From an uncultured bacterium (GTDB taxonomy: Bacteria; Verrucomicrobiota; Kiritimatiellia; CAIKKV01; CAIJXV01): 36,329 nucleotides of DNA. The notes below the pieces were generated by a model. It ran no database searches. It worked only from the letters and a program-made list of their open reading frames with translations, and was not told the DNA's origin. The translations under genes and the position numbers were made by a program. Below are positions 25,259 to 33,964 of this stretch, piece after piece (position 1 is the stretch's first letter; each line of letters opens with the position of its first letter). The DNA lies in assembly GCA_903824675.1 (NCBI GenBank), contig CAIJXV010000025.1, positions 1 through 36,329 of the forward strand, given 5' to 3'.

Positions 25259-26815
25259 TTAAAAAGTATACGTCCAGGTCAGCGTGAGTGAAATCGTGTC
25301 CCGCTCGAACTCAAGCTGGGGCGCATCACTGACCCGCGACACCCGTTGAACATATCCGGAAATCGTGGTGCGTTTTGTCCACAAATAGGACGTGCCTGCC
25401 ACCAAGGTCAAGGTATCGTAATCGTTGCTCAGCGTCAGATCGCCATCGAGTGGCGCGCCCGTATCCAAAGCATCGTTCATCCGCTGGTCATAAGCAGCTG
25501 AAAAATGGAGCGCCCATAAGGCATTAAGCTGCTGGGTTAAGGTTAATTGCGTCAGCCAATCCTGATGGGCATTGACCGTTGTCAACTCGGGCGTGACATC
25601 GCGCAAAGCGGTCGTGAGGCCTATGTCGGTCTGGTTGACCGCCCCGTAGATCGAATAGCGAAACTCGTCGACTTGGTCCACCCCCGCTTCGTAACCGCTG
25701 GTCAACAGCCGGCTGAATCCAAAGGAATGCCAGAGTTTTTTTGCGAGTTGGGTTCGCAGGTTGACCCGTCCCACCACGGCATCGGCCGTGCCATCTTCCT
25801 CGTAAGCACCGGCGTCGCTGAGTTCGACCTGGGAATACCCCAGCGCCGCGCTAAAGGTGCTGAACGGAGTGAGTTGCCCCACCATAAACCCCTCGGTATC
25901 GACCTGGAACTGGGATCCCCGTTGATTCTCAGGATAATCGCGGGACACCACTCCGGCACGGGCGCCAATCAGCCACTCCGTTTCAAACCGCTGCTCATAA
26001 ACCACCTGCCCTCGCTGAATGACACTTTGCTGATTGCCGATGGTGTTGGTTCCCTGAGGCAAGGTATCCGTACGGTCCACCGACAAGGCCACATTCTTGT
26101 CGCGAGCGGCCAACCAATCCACATCCACCCCAACCGTATTTTGGAACGTCTCTGATTTTTCGCCGCTTTGGTAGTCCCGGTATCCGCGTGAATCGAGATA
26201 ATCCACCCCATAGGATGGCCGGGTGTAGATTCGCGCCTTGACGTAAGGGGTCAACGCCATTTCCGACCCGATATCCGCAGAGAACCCCTGCCCGCTGTCA
26301 CTGGAATAGATCGAATAGGCATCCTTTGAATACCCGCCGAACCACCCCTCGCGCATCAGGCGAAAGGTGAAATCGCCAAACCGGGTGGCAAGCCCTTCGT
26401 CGGCCAATTCCAGCGCCCATTCGTCATCTTGAGTATCCAGGGGATAGTAAACAAATCGAAGTTGGAAGGCGACGTCGAGGTCCGCATCGGGATTCAATAG
26501 AACATAATTCCGGGAATACAGCGTCGCCGTCAGGGGAAAATCGGACCCGTCTTTCTTGATTTCCCCCCGCTCTCCATCATACAAGTAGTCAACCCCGTCT
26601 CCTGAGGTGGTAACATAGCGGTAGCCGATCCCCTGCGTAAATCGCAATTCGGAATAGAAAGGCCCCATGCGGAAGGACGCTTCAGGAGGAATAGCCAATT
26701 CCCGATAGGACTCGTAGCGCAAGGATTGCGCTTCGGCTGAAAATGAAAACCACAACCCGATTAGTCCAGCCCAGCCGGCAAACTGCTGCTTCCACCTAAC
26801 ATGGGATATATGCAT
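25259..26815 (-). CDS. Outer-membrane beta-barrel protein of the exosortase/EPS locus
   Basis: The product has 518 residues from the ATG at 26815; a GTG at 26821 would add two. AGG lies 5 nt before the ATG. Residues up to about 30 form a signal peptide ending in FSAEA. The rest alternates hydrophobic and polar residues, with many aromatic-ended strands (ATLYSRNYVLL, LDVAFQLRFVYYPL, TISLTLTWTYTF). It ends in Phe, the outer-membrane protein signal recognised by BamA. No catalytic motif is visible. Position at the head of the exosortase/EPS operon suggests a role as porin, secretin-like channel or surface anchor for exported polysaccharide. Similar uncharacterised barrels accompany exosortase loci in other bacteria. 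TTGACA on the minus strand at 26880-26875 could be its -35, without a convincing -10. Confidence 0.78.
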   Translation of the reverse strand: MHISHVRWKQQFAGWAGLIGLWFSFSAEAQSLRYESYRELAIPPEASFRMGPFYSELRFTQGIGYRYVTTSGDGVDYLYDGERGEIKKDGSDFPLTATLYSRNYVLLNPDADLDVAFQLRFVYYPLDTQDDEWALELADEGLATRFGDFTFRLMREGWFGGYSKDAYSIYSSDSGQGFSADIGSEMALTPYVKARIYTRPSYGVDYLDSRGYRDYQSGEKSETFQNTVGVDVDWLAARDKNVALSVDRTDTLPQGTNTIGNQQSVIQRGQVVYEQRFETEWLIGARAGVVSRDYPENQRGSQFQVDTEGFMVGQLTPFSTFSAALGYSQVELSDAGAYEEDGTADAVVGRVNLRTQLAKKLWHSFGFSRLLTSGYEAGVDQVDEFRYSIYGAVNQTDIGLTTALRDVTPELTTVNAHQDWLTQLTLTQQLNALWALHFSAAYDQRMNDALDTGAPLDGDLTLSNDYDTLTLVAGTSYLWTKRTTISGYVQRVSRVSDAPQLEFERDTISLTLTWTYTF

Positions 26816-26912
26816 TTTCACCTACAAGTTGGAAATTCGCAAAACTCTAATCCATTCGTCTTGAAAAGGCAATTTGTCAATTTAGGAATTATGCCTCAGG
26901 GAAACCACCCGA

Positions 26913-28829
26913 TCACGGGGCCGTCGTTCCCGGGCGATTTCCGAGAAGCTCCTGTAAAAGGCGTTTCAATTCTCCGATACGATAGGGCTTGGTAATGACA
27001 CCGACAAATCCATAATCAGCGAACCGGGCCATGACCGGACTTGTCGAATAGCCGCTGGAGACCACTGCGCGAAGGGCCGGATCGATGGCTTGCAGGCGGT
27101 GCACCAGGTCCTGCCCGCCCATGCCACCCGGCAGCGTGAGATCCAAAATCGCGAGATCATAGGGGTGCCCGGCGTGCATGGCCTCAGAGAAAATGCGGAG
27201 GGCCGTCTCCGCATCCTCGGCAGTACTGACCTCACAACCAAAACTCCGAAGCATACGCGCCCCCACCAGGAGAATCGATTCCTCGTCGTCGACGATCAGA
27301 ATTCGCGCCCCGATCTGCACCGCCGCCCGCATCTCCGGATGTTCCGCCGCAACGGTGTGCGAGGAGGGAAGCGCCGGGAGGAAAACGGAGAAGGTGGTCC
27401 CCTGCCCCACCGTGGAGGCCACGGTGATATGGCCATCATGTTTTTTAATGATGGAAAACGTGGTCGTCAATCCCAGGCCGCTCCCTTTCTGCTTGGTGGT
27501 GAAATATGGATCAAAAATGTGATTCATATGTTTTTCCGGAATGCCGATGCCGGTATCGACCACATCGATCCGGACATAGGGACCCGCGGGAAGCGGCGGC
27601 ACGTTTCCTTTGGCCAACAGGACATTGCCCGCCACAATTCGGATATTCCCGCCGGCGGGCATGGCCTGTTGGGCATTAATCACCAGGTTCTGGATCACCT
27701 GGCTGAACTGGCTGGAATCAACTTCCGCCATCCAGAGATCACTCGCCAGGTGAAAGGTGCAACCGACCGGCGAACCTCGAAGCGCAAAAGTGGCCGATTC
27801 GCGGATGATCACCGCTATGGACCGCACTTCCTTGACCGGCGCCCCCCCTTTGGCGAAGGTGAGCAGTTGATGGGTGAGATCTTTGGCCCGCAAACTCGCT
27901 TTTTCCATTTCCTCGAGAAGATGGGCGTCTTCCCGTTGAAGGTTGGTACATTGTGCGCGCAGAAGGGAAATATTACCCAGCAGCGCAGTCAAAATATTGT
28001 TGAAATCATGGGCGATTCCGCCGGCGAGTAATCCGATCGATTCTAATTTTTCGATCCGAATATACTCGGCCTCTTCCCGGCGCTTGTCTGTGACATCCCG
28101 AAAGACGAGAACCGTTCCGATGGTCCGACTTTCCCGGTCGTGGATGGGTGCCCCGCTATCTTCAATGGCACGTTCCACCCCGTCCCGCGAAATTAACACC
28201 GTATGATTGGCCAGGCCGATCACCAGGCCGGTTTGTAACACCTTGGCCACCGGATCCTCGCAGGGCTCCCGGGTGATTTCATTGATAATATTGAATATAT
28301 CGCGGATCGAGTGGCCCATCGCCTCGGCCTGGGTCCACCCCGTCAATTGTTCGGCTACGTGGTTCAGAATGACCACCTGGCCTTCCTGATTAGTGGCAAT
28401 CACCCCGTCACCGATACTGCGCAAAGTTACCGCCAGGCGCTCTTTTTCAGCCGCCAGGGCCGCTTCGTCTTTCTGGTGACTGGTAATATCTTTGACAATG
28501 GCTTCGACCAGATTTCGCCCGGTGACAGGATCCTTGACAATGAAAGAATCGTGCAGGACCCACCGGTCCTCGCCCTTGAGGGTTTTGAAATGATACAGAA
28601 AATTATGAATCTCACCTTTCTCCGTCAGCGCCTTTCGAACCGTCCCCTCTTTTTCGGTATACACCATGAGGTCGCCCAAGCACCTGCCAATCAGGCTCTC
28701 CGGTGACCCTTCAAGGTCGAGAATACGCAGGAGCCCCTGATTGGCCAGCAGAATCGACCCGTCGTCGAAAGCATAGCGATACACGCCGTCACCGGTAAAA
28801 CTCAAGAGCCGGGCAATCAGGTCATTCAT
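26913..28829 (-). CDS. Hybrid PAS histidine kinase with C-terminal receiver
   Basis: This is a 638-residue soluble hybrid sensor kinase with no membrane segment. PAS domains lie at about 8-118 and 132-250. The HisKA domain has His274 in GGIAHDFNN. The HATPase domain has the N-box NLVINAQQAM (381-390), G1 DTGIGI (425-430) and G2 GSGLGL (449-454). A receiver domain (about 508-630) has the acidic pair VDDEE (513-517), phospho-acceptor Asp563 in LAILDLTLPGG, and Lys614 in ITKPY. All phosphotransfer residues are present, so it should be active. It has no effector domain; output must go through a phosphotransfer protein or separate regulator not encoded here. It begins 21 nt after the sugar kinase gene and is probably co-transcribed with it. 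The signal is unknown. Confidence 0.92.
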   Translation of the reverse strand: MNDLIARLLSFTGDGVYRYAFDDGSILLANQGLLRILDLEGSPESLIGRCLGDLMVYTEKEGTVRKALTEKGEIHNFLYHFKTLKGEDRWVLHDSFIVKDPVTGRNLVEAIVKDITSHQKDEAALAAEKERLAVTLRSIGDGVIATNQEGQVVILNHVAEQLTGWTQAEAMGHSIRDIFNIINEITREPCEDPVAKVLQTGLVIGLANHTVLISRDGVERAIEDSGAPIHDRESRTIGTVLVFRDVTDKRREEAEYIRIEKLESIGLLAGGIAHDFNNILTALLGNISLLRAQCTNLQREDAHLLEEMEKASLRAKDLTHQLLTFAKGGAPVKEVRSIAVIIRESATFALRGSPVGCTFHLASDLWMAEVDSSQFSQVIQNLVINAQQAMPAGGNIRIVAGNVLLAKGNVPPLPAGPYVRIDVVDTGIGIPEKHMNHIFDPYFTTKQKGSGLGLTTTFSIIKKHDGHITVASTVGQGTTFSVFLPALPSSHTVAAEHPEMRAAVQIGARILIVDDEESILLVGARMLRSFGCEVSTAEDAETALRIFSEAMHAGHPYDLAILDLTLPGGMGGQDLVHRLQAIDPALRAVVSSGYSTSPVMARFADYGFVGVITKPYRIGELKRLLQELLGNRPGTTAP

Positions 28830-28850
28830 ACGCTAAATCTTTCGGATGAT

Positions 28851-30359
28851 TTAATTGATCACCGTCTTAAATATGTCATTTTGCGTGAATTTTCGAACAA
28901 CGTCAACATACCGTTGATAGACGGCCGCATAACGCTTCGTCTGGCGACGGTCCGGTTTAAAGGTCTCCCCTATCCGCACCATCTGATCGGCCGCGGCCTG
29001 TAGGGTGGGAAAAGCTCCCACCCCATAGGCCCCGAGCATGGCCGCGCCCAGCAGGGTGGCCTCCGGATCGGACAGCGAGCGAACCGTCCGACCATACAGG
29101 TCCGCCTGAATCTGATCCCAGATTGACAGGGACGAACATCCACCGGTTAGCCGGATCTCCCGGATCGGCACCCGCAGGGCCGTAAAGACATCCAGAATCT
29201 GTCGGCTTTCAAGGACGACCCCTTCCATCACTGCCCGGACCAGGCAGGCCGCCTCGTGTTGTGGTCGAAGCCCCAGGAACGTACCCGTCGCCTCCGCGAT
29301 CCAGTGCGGGGCCGAAGCCCCTGCAAGATAGGGCAGGAAAAGGACGCCTCGCGACCCGGCGGGCACCGCAGCCACATGGGCCAACGCCGTTTTGGATAAC
29401 CTTTCGGATCCCAACAGCGTACGGGTGGCCCATCGCAGACTGTCACCCGCCGCGTTCTGCAGTCCTTCCAAATTCCAACACCCCGGAACCACGTGGGCAC
29501 AGCAGGTAATCCGCCGCTGGGGATCGAAAACTGCCCGATCCGAATGGCAGAAACTGACCCCCGCCGTACCCATGGTGACCGAGCAGAGACCCGAACGCAC
29601 GACCCCCGCCCCGGCTCCGGCGCACTGTTGATCGCCCCCGCCCATAATCAGCGGCGTTCCGGCGCGCAGACCGGTCAGCCGAGCTGCTGCCGGCGAGAGA
29701 CCGCCGACGGACTGTCCGGATGGAACCAGGGATGACAGGCGGGTTCCGGCAATGCCGGCGAGGCGAAGAATATCGGGACTCCACCGGAGGCGGCGGATAT
29801 CCAACAGACCGGTCAACGATGCATTGGAATAATCGACCAAATAATCGGGGCAACCCAAGGCCCTCAACAGGTAATCCTGGACCAATACGAAACGGCTGGC
29901 CCGGCGATACTCCTGGGGCGCATCTTTTTTGAGGTGCAAGAGCTTGGCCAGGGTAAAGACCGCATGAATCGGCAAGCCCGTGATCTGATAGTAATCGGCC
30001 TCGGACATCTGTTGACGCAGACGCGCAAGGGCAGGGGCGCCGGTCATGTCCTGCCAACTGATCGCCGGCTGCAAAGGTTCACCGTGACGATCCAAGGCCA
30101 GTACGGTGGCCCGTTGATTGGCGATGCAGATCGCCGCCACCCGCCCCGGCGACACGCGATGATCGGCCAATGCACGGCGCAAGGAACGAAAAACCGCGTG
30201 GAGGATTTCACCCATGTCCTGGGTGACAGGGCCATCGGTGTGAAATTGACAATGGATCGGTGTCGTCGCCAGGCTGACCCGTCTTCCCCATCCGTCAAAA
30301 AGGCCAGCTTTAACTGTCGACGTGCCGCAGTCAACACTCATGTAGAGCGTTTTGGGCAT
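28851..30359 (-). CDS. FGGY-family carbohydrate kinase (xylulokinase-like)
   Basis: This 502-residue cytoplasmic sugar kinase of the FGGY family phosphorylates a ketose or polyol with ATP. The N-terminal domain has MSVDCGTSTVKAGLFD (phosphate-1 loop) and ISWQDMTGAP (substrate region). The second domain has GGGDQQCAGAGAGVV with the likely catalytic Asp, the adenosine-type motif VTMGTAGVSF, and RLTGGCSSLSIWDQIQADLY. The overall pattern is closest to xylulokinase, but related family members cannot be excluded. AGGA precedes the ATG by 7 nt. Upstream, TTGACA on the minus strand at 30408-30403 may be the -35. The next gene on the strand is the hybrid histidine kinase, 21 nt on. No isomerase or sugar transporter lies nearby. 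Confidence 0.88.
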   Translation of the reverse strand: MPKTLYMSVDCGTSTVKAGLFDGWGRRVSLATTPIHCQFHTDGPVTQDMGEILHAVFRSLRRALADHRVSPGRVAAICIANQRATVLALDRHGEPLQPAISWQDMTGAPALARLRQQMSEADYYQITGLPIHAVFTLAKLLHLKKDAPQEYRRASRFVLVQDYLLRALGCPDYLVDYSNASLTGLLDIRRLRWSPDILRLAGIAGTRLSSLVPSGQSVGGLSPAAARLTGLRAGTPLIMGGGDQQCAGAGAGVVRSGLCSVTMGTAGVSFCHSDRAVFDPQRRITCCAHVVPGCWNLEGLQNAAGDSLRWATRTLLGSERLSKTALAHVAAVPAGSRGVLFLPYLAGASAPHWIAEATGTFLGLRPQHEAACLVRAVMEGVVLESRQILDVFTALRVPIREIRLTGGCSSLSIWDQIQADLYGRTVRSLSDPEATLLGAAMLGAYGVGAFPTLQAAADQMVRIGETFKPDRRQTKRYAAVYQRYVDVVRKFTQNDIFKTVIN

Positions 30360-30510
30360 AGCGTATCCTTATTAGTGATAGCAAACAATAGCCCGAGCGG
30401 CGTGTCAATGACTTTATTGGGAAAATGGCTCTGGCTCGGGTATCTGCCGTCGGAAGAACCTCCGTTAAAGCGCTCGCCTTTTAGCCTTGTGGCGGTTAAT
30501 TTTAATCCCG

Positions 30511-31773
30511 ATGAATGGAGATCACCCCCCAACTGTTGTCGTTATTGGCGGTGGACCCGCCGGAATGATGGCGGCCATTGCCGCGGCCGAATCTGGAGCG
30601 TCGGTCATGCTGTTCGAGCGTCAGAAACAGCTCGGCCGAAAACTGGCCGCCTCCGGCGGCGGCCGCTGCAATCTCACCAATACCCTCGAACCGGCGGCCC
30701 TGACCCGCCGGTTCGGTCCCCGCGGCCGATTCATGATCCCGGCCTTGCAACGGTTCAGCCGCAATGATCTGCTCCGACGGATGCAAGAATGGGGCGTTCC
30801 CTGTGCGGCGGAAGACGGATTCCATTATTTCCCGGTCTCCCAATGCGCCGAAGACATCCTTAAAGCACTGGAATACAGACTGCGAAAGTTGAAAGTCCAA
30901 ATCCGCCTGGAATGCCGGGTCGAAGCGCTCGATTTGAAGGATGGGAAAATACACGGTCTTCGGACAGACTCCGGCTCCGTACGCACCCCCGCGGTGGTGG
31001 TGGCCGCAGGGGGAGTCGCCTGGCCCGCGCTCGGCGGCTGTTCCCTGGGCTACACACTGGCCCAACAGGCCGGACACGATATCGTGGAGCCGACGCCGGC
31101 CTTGGTCGGATTGACCACCTTGGAAAAATGGCCGCACCAATGTGCCGGAGTGACCCTCCCTGAAGCGACGGCCTGGATGGATCTTCCGGGATTCCGTAAA
31201 TCAATCACCCGGGGAATCCTCCTCTTCACCCATGACGGCGTGTCGGGCCCCCTGATTCTGGATCTTTCCGGACAGGTCACCACCCAGCTTCGGCAACAGC
31301 CTTCGGTCCCCCTCAAGGTGTGCTTGCAGCCCGACCTTTCGCGCGAGACCTGGCGAAACCAGATTGAAGAATGGCGCATAGCCCGGGGGAAAAAAACGGT
31401 CAGAAATTTGGTGGGTGAAATCTTCCCCCACTCGCTCGCTTTTGCCCTCTGCGACGCCTGCGGCCTTGATCCGGACGTCCCGGCCTCGCGCATGACCGCA
31501 CCGACCCGCGACCGGCTCATCGACTGGCTGACCGCAGTGCCCTTGACCATTATCGGGTCAGCCGGCCTGAAACAGGCCATGGTCACTCGCGGCGGGGTGG
31601 CGCTGAAAGAAATTGATCCCGCCACCCTGCAAAGCCGACGGGTTCAGGGTCTTTTTTTCGCGGGCGAAATCTTGGATCTGGATGGACCCTGTGGCGGCTA
31701 TAATCTGCAATGGGCCTTCTCAAGCGGTGGGTTGGCCGGCTATTCCGCAGCCGTTGAAGGAGCACGCAAATGA
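30511..31773 (+). CDS. HI0933/YhiN-type FAD-dependent oxidoreductase
   Basis: The product has 420 residues from the ATG at 30511. An in-frame TTG at 30487 adds eight unlikely residues. The N-terminal FAD-binding Rossmann motif is VVVIGGGPAGMMAA, with a following acidic residue in MLFERQKQLGRK. Family signatures are GGRCNLTNT near residue 50 and GEILDLDGPCGGYNLQWAFS at the C-terminus. These match the HI0933/YhiN (BaiN-like) flavoproteins, whose physiological substrate is mostly unknown. Its stop overlaps the start of the pseudouridine synthase gene (ATGA), so both are probably one transcript. It is divergent from the sugar kinase gene; the 151 nt between them hold no strong box for this strand. 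Confidence 0.92.
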   Translation: MNGDHPPTVVVIGGGPAGMMAAIAAAESGASVMLFERQKQLGRKLAASGGGRCNLTNTLEPAALTRRFGPRGRFMIPALQRFSRNDLLRRMQEWGVPCAAEDGFHYFPVSQCAEDILKALEYRLRKLKVQIRLECRVEALDLKDGKIHGLRTDSGSVRTPAVVVAAGGVAWPALGGCSLGYTLAQQAGHDIVEPTPALVGLTTLEKWPHQCAGVTLPEATAWMDLPGFRKSITRGILLFTHDGVSGPLILDLSGQVTTQLRQQPSVPLKVCLQPDLSRETWRNQIEEWRIARGKKTVRNLVGEIFPHSLAFALCDACGLDPDVPASRMTAPTRDRLIDWLTAVPLTIIGSAGLKQAMVTRGGVALKEIDPATLQSRRVQGLFFAGEILDLDGPCGGYNLQWAFSSGGLAGYSAAVEGARK

Positions 31774-32435
31774 AATTCTTGCCGGAAAATATCTCCCTCT
31801 TGTATGAAGATCGCTCCCTTGTGGTGGTCGACAAACCCGCTGGACTGCTGACCATCGCCACGGAATCCGAAAAACGCCGTACGGTCTATGCCGTGCTGTT
31901 CGATCAACTCCGACGACGACGTCCCCCCGAACGGCTGTTCATTGTGCATCGTTTGGATCGCGAAGCGTCCGGCCTGCTGGTCTTTGCTAAAACAGAATCG
32001 GCCAAACTCCACTTACAGGATCAATTCAAGGATCACTCTGCGCACCGGACCTATCGGGCGGTCACCGAGGGGCGCATGACAGAGGATACCCGCACTCTTC
32101 GCTCTTACCTGGCCGAAAACGCTGCGTTTAGATGCTATTCCACTCGGGATCAGGCCAAGGGGAAACTGGCCATAACGCATGTCCGGGTGATCCAGCGAAC
32201 GGCCTCCAAAACTCATGTGGAGGTTGAGTTGGAAACCGGCCGTAAACATCAGATCAGGGTCCACCTGGCGGAGTTGGGCCATCCCATCGTCGGCGATCCA
32301 TTTTATGGCAACAAAAAAAGCCCCATCCGGCGACTGGCCCTGCACGGAATAAAATTGTGTTTCAAGCACCCGGTGACTGAAAAAAATATGGAGTTCGAAT
32401 CCCCACCCCCCGCGAACTTCTCGCGCCTTCTGTAA
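31770..32435 (+). CDS. RluA-family RNA pseudouridine synthase
   Basis: This 221-residue enzyme converts uridine to pseudouridine in rRNA or tRNA. The catalytic block HRLDREASGLLVFAKT contains the invariant Asp after HRL. The family motifs VVVDKPAGLLT (N-terminal) and ELETGRKHQIRVHLAELGHPI (C-terminal) are intact. It lacks an N-terminal S4 domain, as do RluA and TruC but not RluC or RluD. The target base cannot be assigned by reading. It is coupled by ATGA to the upstream flavoprotein gene. Confidence 0.93.
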   Translation: MKFLPENISLLYEDRSLVVVDKPAGLLTIATESEKRRTVYAVLFDQLRRRRPPERLFIVHRLDREASGLLVFAKTESAKLHLQDQFKDHSAHRTYRAVTEGRMTEDTRTLRSYLAENAAFRCYSTRDQAKGKLAITHVRVIQRTASKTHVEVELETGRKHQIRVHLAELGHPIVGDPFYGNKKSPIRRLALHGIKLCFKHPVTEKNMEFESPPPANFSRLL

Positions 32436-32493
32436 CCTTGAAAATCAGACTTGTTGTCATCTGGACCCCGTGTTATCTTCCTCCGCCAATGCG

Positions 32494-32511
32494 CGGCCAG
32501 TGGTCTGGCCG
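32494..32511. repeat. Short perfect hairpin between the rluA-type gene and psd
   Basis: The arms cggccag and ctggccg form a 7-bp stem with the loop tggt in the 105-nt gap before psd. No T-run follows, so it is not an obvious terminator. It might influence psd-pssA expression. Confidence 0.4.
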
Positions 32512-32540
32512 TCCGATCTTGGGATTATTCGGCCTATTTT

Positions 32541-33158
32541 ATGGATGTCATTGCCCTCATGAAAATCGCACCCGAAGGATTGCCTTTCATCCTCATCACC
32601 GCACTGATCTCCCTGCTCGCCATCGGGCTTTGCGGTTTTATGTTCTATTTCTTCCGCGATCCCGAACGCCAAACCCCGCATCGGCCTGACGCGTTCATCT
32701 GCCCCGCCGACGGGCGCATTCTCCTCATTCGCCGGGTCGAATCCCCCTCACCCCTGGGGAAACCCTGTCTCCAGATCAGTATCTTCATGTCCCCTTTCAA
32801 CATCCATGTCAACCGCGCCCCTTGCGACGGAACCGTCAGCGCCGTTACCCATCATGACGGACAGTATTTCGCCGCTTACAAGGACGAAGCCTCGGTCCTC
32901 AACGAAAACACTGAAATGACCCTCCTCACCGCCCAGGGACCCATCTTTGTCCGGCAGGTTGCCGGCTTCCTCGCCCGCCGGACCGTGTGCCGCGTTCACC
33001 CGGGCGAGACCCTCAAGCAAGGCCAACGGTTCGGGATCATCCGATTCGGATCGCGGGTCGATCTCTATCTCCCCGAACAGGCCGTGCCCTCCGTCAAACC
33101 CGGCGATGTCGTCCGCGCCGGGGAAACCATCGTTGCGGTCCTGCCCGCAGCCTCGTGA
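32541..33158 (+). CDS. psd: Phosphatidylserine decarboxylase proenzyme
   Basis: This enzyme decarboxylates phosphatidylserine to phosphatidylethanolamine at the inner membrane. It has 205 residues from the ATG at 32541, the short PSD class. A longer frame from 32451 adds 30 residues of no family character. One hydrophobic anchor covers about 15-38. Conserved blocks include FFRDPERQTP, CPADGRI and SIFMSPFNIHVNRAPCDG. The self-cleavage site is in RFGSRVDLYLP: cleavage before Ser171 would give the pyruvoyl cofactor on the alpha chain. The next gene is the matching phosphatidylserine synthase, 15 nt on, so substrate supply and decarboxylation are encoded together. Confidence 0.95.
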   Translation: MDVIALMKIAPEGLPFILITALISLLAIGLCGFMFYFFRDPERQTPHRPDAFICPADGRILLIRRVESPSPLGKPCLQISIFMSPFNIHVNRAPCDGTVSAVTHHDGQYFAAYKDEASVLNENTEMTLLTAQGPIFVRQVAGFLARRTVCRVHPGETLKQGQRFGIIRFGSRVDLYLPEQAVPSVKPGDVVRAGETIVAVLPAAS

Positions 33159-33173
33159 TTGGAGCCTTCCGCT

Positions 33174-33950
33174 ATGTCGATGAAAAAAGGCATTTATATC
33201 CTGCCGAACAGCATCACTTTGTGCGGAATGACGTGCGGCATTTACGCCATTCTCCAGGTCGTTAAATATCCCGACGACCCCCGCCATTTGGAAATGGCGG
33301 CGTGGGCCATTCTCCTGGCGAACATCTTCGACGCGCTCGATGGCTGGATCGCCCGTCTCACCAATAGCGCCAGCCGGTTTGGTGTCCAATTGGATTCTTT
33401 ATCAGATCTTCTCACCTTCTGTGCAGCCTCTTCCATTCTGCTTTACAGTTGGGAGCTGAATACCCTGGGCCGGTATGGATGGGCCGCGTCCCTGTTTTTT
33501 GTGCTCTGCGGAGCCATGCGGCTCGCGCGTTTCAATGTCCAGGCGGAATCGATCGAAAGCCGTAATTTTACCGGCATGCCCACTCCCGCCGCCTCCACAA
33601 TCCTCACGTCCGGGGTCCTCCTTTGCCTCAACTACTGGGAGGCTCCATTAACCCCGCCCCGGTGGATCGCCTATTTAGCCTTGGGCTTAACCTTTCTCAT
33701 CGCCTTTCTCATGGTCAGTACCGTCCGCTATCGCTCGGCGAAAGAAATTTTGATGCGCCAACGCAAACCCTTCTGGTGGCTGGTCCTCTTTGCCGGCCTC
33801 ATTTACCTGCTCGCCATTCATCCCGGCCCCGTCCTGTTTCTCGGATCCATCATCTACCTCCTCTCTGGGCTGATTGAACATGTTTATCGAAAACTGGCCA
33901 AGCCCCTCTCTCGGCCAGCGGCCCCGCATCTCCCTCCGTTGCAGAAATAG
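33174..33950 (+). CDS. pssA: CDP-diacylglycerol-serine O-phosphatidyltransferase
   Basis: This membrane enzyme makes phosphatidylserine from CDP-diacylglycerol and serine. It has 258 residues from the ATG at 33174, with GGAG 9 nt upstream; an in-frame TTG at 33159 would add five. The CDP-alcohol phosphotransferase motif is complete: DALDGWIARLTNSASRFGVQ followed by LDSLSD (D-x2-DG-x2-AR-x8-G-x3-D-x3-D). It has six or more hydrophobic helices. The N-terminus MKKGIYILPNSITLCGMTCG is typical of the Bacillus-type, membrane-integrated PssA class, unlike the soluble E. coli enzyme. It lies directly after psd. Confidence 0.94.
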   Translation: MSMKKGIYILPNSITLCGMTCGIYAILQVVKYPDDPRHLEMAAWAILLANIFDALDGWIARLTNSASRFGVQLDSLSDLLTFCAASSILLYSWELNTLGRYGWAASLFFVLCGAMRLARFNVQAESIESRNFTGMPTPAASTILTSGVLLCLNYWEAPLTPPRWIAYLALGLTFLIAFLMVSTVRYRSAKEILMRQRKPFWWLVLFAGLIYLLAIHPGPVLFLGSIIYLLSGLIEHVYRKLAKPLSRPAAPHLPPLQK

Positions 33951-33964
33951 GCGCGGAGGGTTAT

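Noticed and set aside
14738-26815. PEP-CTERM sorting signal on one of the EPS-locus proteins
   Set aside because: None of the C-termini shows a PEP-like motif, a hydrophobic helix and a basic end in that order; substrates must be elsewhere.
27090-28031. 313-codon plus-strand frame opposite the hybrid histidine kinase
   Set aside because: It is antisense to intact HisKA, HATPase and receiver motifs; its own product is low-complexity and matches no family.
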